Positions 20,492 through 29,879 of a stretch of DNA of 41,675 nt are shown here, piece by piece. Source of the stretch: Candidatus Cloacimonadota bacterium (GTDB taxonomy: Bacteria; Cloacimonadota; Cloacimonadia; JGIOTU-2); NCBI GenBank assembly GCA_018334695.1, contig JAGXLO010000010.1, positions 1 to 41,675 of the forward strand, given 5' to 3'. Every line of letters starts with the position of its first letter. The first letter of the stretch is position 1. A program made the position numbers and the translations under genes. The notes below the pieces were generated by a model. It was not told the DNA's origin. It did not search any database and was given only the letters and a program-made list of their open reading frames with translations.

Positions 20492-20675
20492 AATTTTTTA
20501 TACGCAGTTTTGATTTTTCAAATTTTTTTTAAGCTCCCTAATATGTCAATATAACTAAATAAATACTAATATTATTTTTCAAACCCCAAAATTCACATAA
20601 ATTATTTTTACAAAATAGTTGCCATGCAAAATAAATTTGTAACTTTATATGAAAAAATCATATGGAAAGGTATTT
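20492..20675. other. Divergent AT-rich gap between gatC and the small membrane protein
   Basis: A 184-base AT-rich region holding the gatC -35 candidate. I see no hairpin, repeat or RNA gene in it, and no convincing plus-strand promoter. Confidence 0.5.
20544..20549 (-). promoter_or_regulatory. Candidate -35 box of the gatC-glmS operon
   Basis: A perfect TTGACA on the minus strand, 53 bases upstream of the gatC start. The 17-base-spaced hexamer is AAAATT, a poor -10 match. Confidence 0.43.
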
Positions 20676-21014
20676 ATGCAAAACTATTGGAAAAAGATAC
20701 TAATCGGCTTGGGGTTATCAATTTTTGGCTATATTGTATTTCGAAATTACAGAATTATATCAGCATATAAAGAGATGGTAAAGACACTACCCAGGCATCT
20801 CGAGAACAATTTCGGTGAAATGCCAGAAATTAGCAAAGAATTTAGGGTATTATTCATCAGGGTAAGTAAAATTGGCTTGAATATCAAAGTTTCATCAGAT
20901 ATAATCGATAAAGAAGAAGATATTATCAGAGTCGTTAAAAGCTACCTAATTAATTTCTATCCAATTTTAACAAAAGGTAGAATTGATATTAAGGTTGAGG
21001 AAAGAAAAAACTAA
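20676..21014 (+). CDS. Small membrane-anchored protein, unknown
   Basis: I do not recognise a family. The predicted protein is about 112 residues: a short basic start, one hydrophobic segment at about residues 8-24, then a charged soluble domain with an alternating hydrophobic pattern (for example IGLNIKV and RIDIKVEE), probably alpha/beta. An earlier in-frame ATG at 20649 lacks a ribosome-binding site, whereas GGAAAGG lies just upstream of the ATG at 20676. It is the only plus-strand gene between 14.6 and 40.7 kb, and ends 12 bases from the convergent FG-GAP lipoprotein gene. The orderly hydrophobicity and ribosome-binding site argue that it is real. Confidence 0.65.
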   Translation: MQNYWKKILIGLGLSIFGYIVFRNYRIISAYKEMVKTLPRHLENNFGEMPEISKEFRVLFIRVSKIGLNIKVSSDIIDKEEDIIRVVKSYLINFYPILTKGRIDIKVEERKN

Positions 21015-21026
21015 AACTTTTTCTAT

Positions 21027-23555
21027 TTACTTTTTACTTTCGGTAATTGGGTAAGCTATAATTACTGTTTGACCCAGCTTTTCAATTACTTTTTCAACCT
21101 TTTTTCCATCGGGAAATCTAACCCGCAATTTTACAATTTCCGAGGAGGGAAAAGCAAAATATTGAGTTAGACTGTTTTGGTTAGTTGTCCCCTTACCTCC
21201 TTTTACCTCCCTCATTTGTTTGAAATCATTTTGTATAGTATAAATTCTACTACCAATAACCGGTGTTTTTTTGTTCTTGTCCACTACCTTAACTTTTAGC
21301 CAGTTTTTAATTTCTGTATCATTCTTGAATAGATGAATTCCTTCCCTACTACAGACAAGCAGATCCTCATCTCCATCGTTATCATAATCAGAAACAGCTG
21401 CTCCCCAGCTATTTGTAGTTCTGGTACAGGAAAGATAGGTTATGTCAGTAAAAGTTTTATTACCGTTATTTTGGTATAAATAGCTTCTTCTATTCGGATA
21501 GATTGAAGTAATATACAAATCCAGATAGCCATCACCGTTTGCATCAAACCAGGTTGGGTCACTATGGCATTCATCGTACGTTATACCTGCTTCTTTTCTG
21601 ATATTGATAAATGTATCTCCCTCATCCATATTTTCATAAAGCATCGTTTTATCAGAAAAATTAATATATCTCGGATGTGCCAAATTGGCTGTTATCAAGT
21701 CCAGATCACCATCATTGTCAAAATCTCCCCAGTCAGAACCAATAGTGTGTCCAAACCATCCTTCAACATAGTTCCCTTCTACTTCTTTATTTTGAGCGAC
21801 ATTGTAAAAAAATTTCCCGTTTTGGTTTTCCCAGAGAAAATTTTTATCTAGCCGATAGTTTGAAACATAGATATCCAGGAATCCGTCGTTATTGTAATCA
21901 CCCCAGGCTACTCCCCTACCCGCTTGATTTTGATTTAAAGGTGGAATTATATTCATCTCTGTAGTAACATCACGGAATTTTCCATTACCCAGATTTTTGA
22001 AGAGATAATCAGGTTCGCTATCAATTTTTCTCCAGAGTTCATAATTTGCCACATAAAGGTCAGGATACAGATCCCCTTCTATATCACCCCAGGCTGCACC
22101 CTCAGTCTTAAGAGTATCAGATATCGGGGTCTGTGCGGTTATATCGACAAATCGTTTTCCTTGTTCATTTTTCCAGAGCTTATCAGCTTTTTCAGAGCTT
22201 CCGGATGCAGCATAAAAATCAAGCCATCCATCACGATCGATATCTGCCCATAATCCTCCTACTGAGCGGGTATTGGAGATGCCAACTTCTTCAGTTACTT
22301 CATTAAATGTACCATCTTGCTTATTTCGGAACAATCTCTTTCCATCCAGCAGCAAATCATCATATCCGTCATTATCGTAATCCCCCCAGGCTACTCGTCC
22401 TGCGTTTATACTATCCAAACCAGCAGAATTTGTAACATCAGCGAATTCTGCTCCCTTGTATTCATCCCAAAGACGTGCAAATGGCAGAAAATTTTCTTTG
22501 CTCCCTGTTAGCTGATGATGTAATTGTTTTAGGTTTGAATCTGCTTTTGAACTCCAGTATGTTCTCTTATCACCTTTTTTAGTACATTCCAGAAAAGCGG
22601 TAAAAGCTTCTTCTGCTCTTTCTATTTCATATAGTGCCTTCCCCTTATAAAACAGAAGATCCGAATGCATTTTGCTTTTTGCAAATCTCTGTAATACATT
22701 TAATATATTTTCATAATTCTCTTGCTTAAATAGAATTTTAACATAGGTAAAATAGTACTGCTGCAAAATTTCATTTTTACTTTTTTCTTGTAAAAAATCA
22801 AAATATTTTGGTTGAGAAGCTGAATCTACACTTGCTATAACGTTTTTTATAATAGTCTCATATTTTTGCAAGCTTTCTCCCTGCCTGGCGTAATAAAATG
22901 AAACTAAGTTTTTTATTTGTGGCGTATCAAATTTATTTTTTTCTAGGTATGTTAGGGTAGAATCAAGTTTATCGTTTTGATCAGATTCATCATAGGAATA
23001 CAAAAGATATTTCCAGGCTAAGGGAGCCCATTTCGTTTTGTTATATTTTTGCAAAAATTTCTGCAATTCTACAGCTCTTAACGAATCATTTCTTTCTGTT
23101 ATAAGAGCATAAATTTTCTCCTGTGTTATTGAACTTGCAAGCTCTGTTCTGGGATAATTTGTAATTAATTTTTGTTTAATATTCTCTGCAGATACAGAAT
23201 CCAGTTTTGTGGAAAAGAGATAATTTATCTGTAAAACAAGGCTATCTGATATTACGTTTGATTCTAAAGAAGCAAGATAATTTTCTTTGATCCTGTTTAT
23301 TTCTTCTTTTGGAGTCCCCTTTGAATCAAGCAAATGCAGCAATATCTTATAACCATCAAGTTCATGCGGATATTTTTTAATATAACTACGACATTTTTCT
23401 ATAGCCTGTTGATATTCTTCTAATAGTGCTAATTTATTTATCTCCCGCATCTTTTGTTGTTGAGGAGCCAGTTTGTGATTTTGAGGATATTTTGTCACTT
23501 TTTGGGAACTACAAGATAGAATTATCAAAAAACTTATTAGAATAATTTTTTTCAT
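21027..23555 (-). CDS. TPR-like / FG-GAP repeat / ASPIC-UnbV lipoprotein
   Basis: Exported lipoprotein of 842 residues. The signal peptide ends in LSCS, a lipobox lipidating about Cys15. Residues 30-360 are helical with TPR-like spacing. Residues about 370-730 hold at least seven FG-GAP/VCBS repeats with calcium-loop motifs such as DYDNDGYDD, DIDRDGWLD, DYNNDGFLD, DFDNDGDLD, DANGDGYLD and DYDNDGDED, forming a beta-propeller as in integrin alpha chains. The C-terminal 100 residues match ASPIC/UnbV (NWLKVKV, GSRIY, RVRFPDGKKVEKV). Such CRTAC1-like proteins sit on the cell surface and probably bind ligands; no enzyme role is evident. It follows the DUF3795-like gene by 31 bases. Confidence 0.9.
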   Translation of the reverse strand: MKKIILISFLIILSCSSQKVTKYPQNHKLAPQQQKMREINKLALLEEYQQAIEKCRSYIKKYPHELDGYKILLHLLDSKGTPKEEINRIKENYLASLESNVISDSLVLQINYLFSTKLDSVSAENIKQKLITNYPRTELASSITQEKIYALITERNDSLRAVELQKFLQKYNKTKWAPLAWKYLLYSYDESDQNDKLDSTLTYLEKNKFDTPQIKNLVSFYYARQGESLQKYETIIKNVIASVDSASQPKYFDFLQEKSKNEILQQYYFTYVKILFKQENYENILNVLQRFAKSKMHSDLLFYKGKALYEIERAEEAFTAFLECTKKGDKRTYWSSKADSNLKQLHHQLTGSKENFLPFARLWDEYKGAEFADVTNSAGLDSINAGRVAWGDYDNDGYDDLLLDGKRLFRNKQDGTFNEVTEEVGISNTRSVGGLWADIDRDGWLDFYAASGSSEKADKLWKNEQGKRFVDITAQTPISDTLKTEGAAWGDIEGDLYPDLYVANYELWRKIDSEPDYLFKNLGNGKFRDVTTEMNIIPPLNQNQAGRGVAWGDYNNDGFLDIYVSNYRLDKNFLWENQNGKFFYNVAQNKEVEGNYVEGWFGHTIGSDWGDFDNDGDLDLITANLAHPRYINFSDKTMLYENMDEGDTFINIRKEAGITYDECHSDPTWFDANGDGYLDLYITSIYPNRRSYLYQNNGNKTFTDITYLSCTRTTNSWGAAVSDYDNDGDEDLLVCSREGIHLFKNDTEIKNWLKVKVVDKNKKTPVIGSRIYTIQNDFKQMREVKGGKGTTNQNSLTQYFAFPSSEIVKLRVRFPDGKKVEKVIEKLGQTVIIAYPITESKK

Positions 23556-23586
23556 GTCAATTGACCTTTTGATTTTCTCAAATTAT

Positions 23587-23847
23587 CTATACGCCATGCA
23601 ATTTTTTTTTAAATTCTTCATCACTCAATTCAGGATTTCGCGTTTCATACCAGATTTTACAGGGTAATTTGACACACGCAAGACATGTCTCATATTCATT
23701 TTTTTGAACACATTTATAGATGGGACATACAATTTTGCCATAGAATTTTGCCCACGAAACTTTTCCCTCGATTTGATTACATCCCATACATTCATCGGGA
23801 TAAGCCGTACATTCTTCCTGACAATATACTCCACAAATACTTATCAT
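23587..23847 (-). CDS. Cys-rich DUF3795-like protein
   Basis: Small cytoplasmic protein of 86 residues with ten cysteines arranged as CGVYC, CTAY, CMGC, CPIYKC, CLAC and LPCK. This pattern and length match the DUF3795 family, found in many anaerobes, which probably bind zinc or an iron-sulfur cluster. No function is established. It lies between the peptidase/barrel fusion and the FG-GAP lipoprotein on the same strand, 41 and 31 bases away respectively, so it is likely co-transcribed. No signal peptide is visible, unlike both neighbours. Confidence 0.82.
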   Translation of the reverse strand: MISICGVYCQEECTAYPDECMGCNQIEGKVSWAKFYGKIVCPIYKCVQKNEYETCLACVKLPCKIWYETRNPELSDEEFKKKLHGV

Positions 23848-23888
23848 TTTCTATTGATCAGATGATATTTTGCATAAAGAAGCGGTCT

Positions 23889-26864
23889 TTAAAATTCTGC
23901 ATTTAGAGAAAAATAGAATGAAGGTGATTGCTCTTGTATATTAATGTCGGCTCTGTAAGCCCAATCAAATTTTAGGACGAAATAGCCCATGTTCATTCTG
24001 GTACCCCAACCATAACCCATTTTTAGTTCGTTGCCATCAAATTTTTCAAACTCATCCCAGTCTGACCACCCTTTACCAACATCCATAAATATCGCGCCTC
24101 TTACATTACTAAACCAAATCGGGAGTGGAAATCCCAGTTTTACATTTTCGATAAACGGATAGCGAAATTCGAGTGACGCAATTCCCACATTATGGTCTTC
24201 AAACTCTTCATCCAGGTATCCTCTTAGATTGTAATAACTCCCCCACACAAATTCCTGTTTATCCGAGCCTGTACTCATACCAAAATTCAATCTTCCTGCA
24301 AACTGATAGTTCAAGGAAAGAGGGATATACTTGCGCAAATCTCCGTACATATTGAGATAATTATTATTTTTTCCAAAGCTTTTTTCCATTCCCAAGGACC
24401 AGCGCGAACCTCGGATAGGACCAGTGTAGCCCCATAAAGAAGTATCATGGGTAAAAAATACAGATGTGTTATACACCCAGGCTTTTTCATCATATTGATC
24501 TAAATGATGCCAATCAGTGTTAGCCCAATAATACCATTTCCGTCGCCAGCGACTAAATCTATTGTACATATCTACTCTATTAAATTTATCAAATGGGTAA
24601 GTAAGCAATAAATTTACACCGGTTGATGCTTCAACTTTTTTCCCGTCGTATAAATTTCCGGTAGCAGGGTCATAAAATGTATCCATATAATAGTATTCTG
24701 TTGCTAGATTAAAAACACCGGCTCCATAATCCAATCTTTTTTTTAAATTATAGTAATTAACAATAATATTACTTTCTTCAATTTCGTCCGTAATATCACT
24801 CATGATCTGCAAATGATGATTGCCTAATAAATCGCTCATAGCCAAAAATAATTGAGCCGACAAACCATAAGCCGTATTATAACCCAAGCCTCCAAACACA
24901 AAATCAGGTGTAAATACTACTTTGTAGTCTTCTGACTCTGGAGCTTTATCAGGATTCTTAGGAGGTTTTTGTTCTACTGTATCGGGACTGGTCCTTCTGA
25001 TATTTGGTCCAATAACCTCTCTTCTGTCGCTTGAAGATAGTCTGGTTTTTTTATCCAAAGGATAATACACTTTATAATCGGACACTGCAAAAGTAGTATA
25101 GAATTCAAATGTTGCAACAGGTTCAGGTTTGGATTTTTCATAGTAGTCTAGAGAATCAAATGGGTTTGATTTGAGATATAGATTCCAACCATTTTTATAA
25201 TAGCCCGAAAAGATCATTTCTCTGTTTTCCTTAGATATGGAGGAACAAAAATTACCACAAAGCACGTTAGATAATTGAGCGAATCCGCTGTTATTAAAAT
25301 CATAAGCATAAAGGTTTGCCATGCTGTCGCGGTAGGATGTAAAAACAAGGAAATTATCTTTGTAGGACCAAACAGGATAAATATGGTCATATGATCGGTT
25401 AGTTATGGCGTATAATGAATCAGAATCCAGATCATAAGTAAAAATATTGTAATAAAGATTAGAGAAATTATACTTTTCATCTCTTGAAGTAAAAACTTTG
25501 TTTACAAATCTTTGAGAAGAAAATGCAATTTTGCTTCCATCAGATGAGAATCTAGGGTATCTGTCGTCGTATAGGTCATCTGTTAAACGAGTTAGTTTTT
25601 TACTATCTAAATTATATAAATAGATATCATTTTGGGAAGCTTTTAGACCAACGAGCACAATTCTGTTTCCATCAGGTGCAACATCTATTTCAAAAATACT
25701 CTCAAAATTCAGTTTTATTCTATCAATTTCACGACCATTCTTGGCTTTACAAATTGATATTTCATCACCTTTACTTGTTTTAGTTACAAAGGCGAATCTT
25801 TTTCCGTCAGGGAAATACGAAAGTGAGTTTTTCATATAATGAACATTCTCATATTTGTCAGTAAAGCCCGTAGAAACTAACTCTTTTGGATTATAAAGAT
25901 CGAGTGTAGAGCGTCGATATATATCTGTTGTTCCGAGTTCATCACTAAAGTATAAGATATCAGAACCATCCGGGGAAAAATCAGGATAATAGTTGAAAGA
26001 ATATTTGTTATCTTCAATTTCAGTTATCTGATTAAAATCTGTTTGTGGTAGGTTATCATTAACGATAAATTTAGCATATTTACGTTTAAGGTAAATGCGC
26101 CAGCGGTCTTGTAAATTTTTAAAATCTACGCCAAAGGTTTTTTCTGCTGCTTCATTTATACTTTTATAAACTTTAAAATTGTACATAAATTTTATGATAC
26201 TATCTGTACCAAATTCAGATTCCAAGAACAGCAGGAATGATTCTCCTTCTCTGTAAGCCAAGTAGCCGTTAACTCTTTCTAAAGGGATAATATTATCATT
26301 TAATACTAGATCCAGCATAAACATATCATTGTACTCAGAACCGTGAATTGAACAAAATTCGGCAAGGCCCTCCGAAAACCACATGGGCATAGAAAAAAAC
26401 ATTCCCTGGGCAAAGTCGGAAAGTCTTCCGCCTTGCATTGTATAATAGGTAAATACATGAGTTAACTCATGAACCAGCACATTCTCAAAATTTTTATAAG
26501 AACCGTCAAATGGAACAACAACTCTATTCTTGATAAATTCCGTAAACCCTCCCACACCTTCTCCAATTATATTTGCTAAAGTATTTGTTTCCTCGAATTC
26601 ATTGTGAGAAGTATAAATTACTACAGGAATCCTTTCTGTGAAAGAATACTCAAATAATTTCTGCAAACGATAATAGCCATCTTCTAAAATTATGGTTGCT
26701 GTTTGCGCTAAAACATCGTCACCTTTTTCATAGTGGATATCAAAATGAGTGGTTTTTAGAGTGCTCCATTCATGGTCATGGACATTAACCTTGTTCTTCC
26801 CAAAACCAAAAACTTGAGAAGTTAGTAATAGCATTAATATTAGTAAAAAAATTTTTTTATTCAT
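23889..26864 (-). CDS. Outer-membrane fusion: gluzincin peptidase, TolB-like propeller and BamA-like barrel
   Basis: Predicted outer-membrane protein of 991 residues. A signal peptide (1-20) is followed by a peptidase-MA-like gluzincin domain with HELTH at 132-136 and WFSEGLAEF carrying Glu165 as the likely third ligand. From about 285 to 590 come PD40/TolB-like repeats (FSPDGSDILYFSDE, FSSDGSKIAFSSQR, APDGNRIVLVG). From about 660 the sequence alternates aromatic and polar residues in a beta-barrel pattern, ends in phenylalanine, and includes LRGY and SLEFRYPF-like stretches reminiscent of BamA/Omp85 surface-antigen barrels. The start has GGAAG six bases upstream. The mlaD stop lies 15 bases upstream, so this belongs to the mla block. 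Substrate unknown. Confidence 0.88.
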   Translation of the reverse strand: MNKKIFLLILMLLLTSQVFGFGKNKVNVHDHEWSTLKTTHFDIHYEKGDDVLAQTATIILEDGYYRLQKLFEYSFTERIPVVIYTSHNEFEETNTLANIIGEGVGGFTEFIKNRVVVPFDGSYKNFENVLVHELTHVFTYYTMQGGRLSDFAQGMFFSMPMWFSEGLAEFCSIHGSEYNDMFMLDLVLNDNIIPLERVNGYLAYREGESFLLFLESEFGTDSIIKFMYNFKVYKSINEAAEKTFGVDFKNLQDRWRIYLKRKYAKFIVNDNLPQTDFNQITEIEDNKYSFNYYPDFSPDGSDILYFSDELGTTDIYRRSTLDLYNPKELVSTGFTDKYENVHYMKNSLSYFPDGKRFAFVTKTSKGDEISICKAKNGREIDRIKLNFESIFEIDVAPDGNRIVLVGLKASQNDIYLYNLDSKKLTRLTDDLYDDRYPRFSSDGSKIAFSSQRFVNKVFTSRDEKYNFSNLYYNIFTYDLDSDSLYAITNRSYDHIYPVWSYKDNFLVFTSYRDSMANLYAYDFNNSGFAQLSNVLCGNFCSSISKENREMIFSGYYKNGWNLYLKSNPFDSLDYYEKSKPEPVATFEFYTTFAVSDYKVYYPLDKKTRLSSSDRREVIGPNIRRTSPDTVEQKPPKNPDKAPESEDYKVVFTPDFVFGGLGYNTAYGLSAQLFLAMSDLLGNHHLQIMSDITDEIEESNIIVNYYNLKKRLDYGAGVFNLATEYYYMDTFYDPATGNLYDGKKVEASTGVNLLLTYPFDKFNRVDMYNRFSRWRRKWYYWANTDWHHLDQYDEKAWVYNTSVFFTHDTSLWGYTGPIRGSRWSLGMEKSFGKNNNYLNMYGDLRKYIPLSLNYQFAGRLNFGMSTGSDKQEFVWGSYYNLRGYLDEEFEDHNVGIASLEFRYPFIENVKLGFPLPIWFSNVRGAIFMDVGKGWSDWDEFEKFDGNELKMGYGWGTRMNMGYFVLKFDWAYRADINIQEQSPSFYFSLNAEF

Positions 26865-26879
26865 AGTTACTTCCGTTTT

Positions 26880-27731
26880 CTAAAAAATACTAAAATATCT
26901 ACCCGGATTTTTTTTAATATCGGTAATTAGTGAATCCAGATTAGACATAGTTGCATTTAATTTATTATAGACGCTGTCCTGGGTAGTAAATTTACCAAAA
27001 TCTGTATCCGGTTTATTTAATTGAGCTGTTAATTTATTTAAATTTTTTAATAACAAATCTAATTGATTAATCTGTCTATCTGCTTTTGAGATAACTTCTT
27101 TAATATCTCTAGAATTATCGGTTACGAGAGAATCAAAAGAGGTAAGCATCATATCGGATTTTTTCAATATACTGTGGATTTTACCTTGATCCCGGAAAAT
27201 ATTATTTAGATTGGTTAACAATTGGTCCAGTTTTGATAAATTCTTGCTAATTTTTTCTACATCTTGTTCAGAGAGAGCAGAAGCAATAAGTTTTACTTCT
27301 TCCACTAACTGATAAATATTTGCAGTAGTTTCGTGAATTCCGGGTTGATAGTATCCTTTTAAATTTTTATTCACGTCCAAAAGAGTCTTTGAATTTCCCT
27401 GCTTTATATGTATTTCTCTTTCTCCCATCAAACCACTTTCCTGCACAAATATCTCGGCAGACGAAGCTAGCTTAACGTCCTTTGCTAACGAAATAACAAC
27501 ATTTACATAATTCTTGTTTAATTTTATCAATTCAACATTTCCGGAATTAACTCCGTTTACATAAACATTACTTCCTACTTCCAGTCCACCAACACGAGGA
27601 AAATCTACTATTATCTCGTAATAACCGCTGCGATGCTGCTTCTCAGAAAAAAGGATACTACCGACAATTATAGCAATCACAGCAATAACTACCACGATAC
27701 CAACACTTATCTCATACTTTTTACTTTTCAT
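26880..27731 (-). CDS. mlaD: MlaD family (MCE domain) lipid-transport protein
   Basis: Inner-membrane-anchored periplasmic subunit of an Mla-type phospholipid transporter. The 283-residue protein has one transmembrane helix at about 10-29, an MCE domain at 37-115 (GGLEVGSNVYVNGVNSGNV) and a longer helical C-terminal part (about 125-275) of the kind that lines the hexameric channel. It is longer than E. coli MlaD (about 183 residues), as in many non-proteobacterial forms. The start is preceded by AAGGA at 5 bases. It lies 61 bases downstream of mlaF. The permease MlaE is not in the window. Confidence 0.92.
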   Translation of the reverse strand: MKSKKYEISVGIVVVIAVIAIIVGSILFSEKQHRSGYYEIIVDFPRVGGLEVGSNVYVNGVNSGNVELIKLNKNYVNVVISLAKDVKLASSAEIFVQESGLMGEREIHIKQGNSKTLLDVNKNLKGYYQPGIHETTANIYQLVEEVKLIASALSEQDVEKISKNLSKLDQLLTNLNNIFRDQGKIHSILKKSDMMLTSFDSLVTDNSRDIKEVISKADRQINQLDLLLKNLNKLTAQLNKPDTDFGKFTTQDSVYNKLNATMSNLDSLITDIKKNPGRYFSIF

Positions 27732-27792
27732 GTAATCCTTTATTTAAAATATATTCATATTTTATCATTTCTCAAGAAATAAATATTTTTGT

Positions 27793-28512
27793 CTATCTTT
27801 GCTGAAAATTTTGTAAATAGGAATTTTTAGATTTTTGGAAAATATCTAATTCGCCTGTAAAGATAATCCTGCCATTTTTCATCACGGCTATATCATCTGC
27901 TACTTTATATACCATACTGATATCATGTGAGACTATTACTGAGGTAGTGCCAACTTGAGATCTTAATTTTTTTATTATTGAAATGATATTCTTGGCAATA
28001 ATCGGATCTAAACCGGTGGTGGGTTCGTCAAAAAAAATATAATCGGGATTAAGTATAAGTGCCCTGGCAATACTGACTCTTTTTTGCATGCCAAGACTAA
28101 TCTGAGAAGGCAATTTATTCTCTGAACCTAAAAGTCCAACCACATCCAATTTTTCGTTAACTTTCTTTTTCACACTTTCTTCTTTCATCTGAGTATGCTC
28201 ATGTAATGGTAGTGCTACATTTTCATAGACAGTAAGCCAATCAAAGAGTGCGGGATGCTGAAATACTAGCGTAAGTTTTTTTCGTATTTCATTTAGTACT
28301 TTTATGTTTGTTTTTTCTAGCTTCAAACCATCAATTATTATTTCACCGGCATCTGAATGATAAAAACCTGTGAGATGTTTTAGTAAAACTGTTTTACCAC
28401 ATCCGCTTTCACCTAGAATAACAGTTGTTTTATTTTTCTCGATATTCAAAGTAAAATTGTTCAATATATTTTGATTTTCGAATTTTTTCTTTAAATTTTT
28501 AATCTGTATCAT
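27793..28512 (-). CDS. mlaF: Mla-type ABC transporter ATPase
   Basis: ATPase of the phospholipid transporter that works with MlaD. The 239-residue protein has Walker A GESGCGKT (34-41), a Q-loop VFQHPALFDWLTVYENVALPL typical of MlaF, and Walker B FFDEPTTGLDP (160-170) with a switch histidine in VSHD. The ABC signature reads SLGMQ at 139-143 where MlaF usually has SGGM, so the first conserved glycine is replaced. It overlaps the end of mtaB by 14 bases. Regulation is not visible. Pairing with mlaD supports the lipid-transport assignment over a generic ABC ATPase. Confidence 0.9.
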   Translation of the reverse strand: MIQIKNLKKKFENQNILNNFTLNIEKNKTTVILGESGCGKTVLLKHLTGFYHSDAGEIIIDGLKLEKTNIKVLNEIRKKLTLVFQHPALFDWLTVYENVALPLHEHTQMKEESVKKKVNEKLDVVGLLGSENKLPSQISLGMQKRVSIARALILNPDYIFFDEPTTGLDPIIAKNIISIIKKLRSQVGTTSVIVSHDISMVYKVADDIAVMKNGRIIFTGELDIFQKSKNSYLQNFQQR

Positions 28513-29794
28513 TTATAATTTTTGCTACTAATATTTGATATTGATTTAAATATCTAACAGGTTTTAATTTTACATATTCACCCTGACTAATTTTTTTTCC
28601 TTCAAATTGCGTTTTAATATAGTGGTCAGAAACTGCTTGCCAATTTCCTTTATATTTTCTCTCTGCAATTGCCTGTAATTTAACAGAATTATCAACTAAC
28701 GAACTAGCATATTTTGCCTTTTTCTTCTCCCCCAGAGAAATCAATTTTTTCATTCTGCTTTTTTTAATTTTGCTATGTACCTTATTTTTCATATGAGATG
28801 CGTCTGTTCCGGGTCTTTCTGAGAATCTAAAGACATGCAAATAATTAACTGGATTGTCTTTTATGAAATTGTACGTTGCCAGGAAATCATTTTCAGTTTC
28901 AGAAGGAAATCCCACAATAACATCACACCCGATTGCGGCTGTAGGTATTTTTTCTTTGATTAATGAGAAAATTTTTGCAACTTCAGCAGTTTTATAGGTT
29001 CTTTTCATACTTTTTAAAGTTTTATCACAACCACTTTGTAATGAAATGTGATAATGAGGAACGATTTTTGGATTTTCAGCAAAATAAGTAATAAGCTCTT
29101 CATCAAAAAGCATGGGTTCTAAAGAGCTTATTCGAATTTGTCTTAACTTGGTTTTCTTAGTAATATCTTCTATCAGTTTTTGCAAATCATAGTTTTTTAA
29201 ATCAATGCCATACAAACCCAAATTGATTCCGGTAATGATTATCTCATTTACATTTTGTGATACCAATTTCTTTATCTGTTCGATAACTTTTTGGGGGTTT
29301 CTGCTGCGGGGTATTCCTCTTACAGTAGGTAGAATGCAATAAGCACAGTTGAAATTACAACCATCCTGTACTTTTATTGGAACTCGAGAGTGATATATAG
29401 ATTTATCTAAACCTATCTCCGGATAATTATGCTTTTCAACTTCTTTTACAATAGAAGTATCCGATACTATTGCATCTGATATAAATGGCTTTTTATTATT
29501 AATAAACAATTGCAATCTATTCTGATGTTTTCTTAAGAATCTCGCACCTAGATTTACATAACATCCAGTAACAATAATTTTTGATGTCGGATGATTTTTG
29601 ATAATTTTTCTGATTTCATAACGACTTTTTGCTTCTGCTTTATTGGTCACACAACAGGTATTTATGAGGAAGATGTCAGCTTTTTCAGAAAATTCAACAA
29701 TTTTATAATCATCACAAGACAGCTTGCTTAAAATAGCTTCTGTTTCGTACTGATTAGTTTTGCAACCCAAAGTCTTAGCAGCAATTTTTATCAT
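28499..29794 (-). CDS. mtaB: tRNA methylthiotransferase MtaB (t6A37 to ms2t6A37)
   Basis: Radical SAM enzyme that adds a methylthio group to t6A37 in ANN-decoding tRNAs. The 431-residue protein has the N-terminal UPF0004 domain with three cluster cysteines (TLGCKTNQYE, Cys11; NTCCVTNKA, Cys47; VTGCYV, Cys78), the radical SAM motif CNFNCAYC (146-153) and a C-terminal TRAM domain. KTLGCKTNQYET is the MtaB form, as opposed to MiaB or RimO. It overlaps mlaF by 14 bases. It begins 85 bases after pgi/pmi. Confidence 0.93.
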   Translation of the reverse strand: MIKIAAKTLGCKTNQYETEAILSKLSCDDYKIVEFSEKADIFLINTCCVTNKAEAKSRYEIRKIIKNHPTSKIIVTGCYVNLGARFLRKHQNRLQLFINNKKPFISDAIVSDTSIVKEVEKHNYPEIGLDKSIYHSRVPIKVQDGCNFNCAYCILPTVRGIPRSRNPQKVIEQIKKLVSQNVNEIIITGINLGLYGIDLKNYDLQKLIEDITKKTKLRQIRISSLEPMLFDEELITYFAENPKIVPHYHISLQSGCDKTLKSMKRTYKTAEVAKIFSLIKEKIPTAAIGCDVIVGFPSETENDFLATYNFIKDNPVNYLHVFRFSERPGTDASHMKNKVHSKIKKSRMKKLISLGEKKKAKYASSLVDNSVKLQAIAERKYKGNWQAVSDHYIKTQFEGKKISQGEYVKLKPVRYLNQYQILVAKIINDTD

Positions 29795-29879
29795 AAACTA
29801 TATTTTTTATATATAAAATCTTCTTAAATTAATATTGAGGAAGCTATCTACAAATTAAACATCAATTATTGAAAGACAA

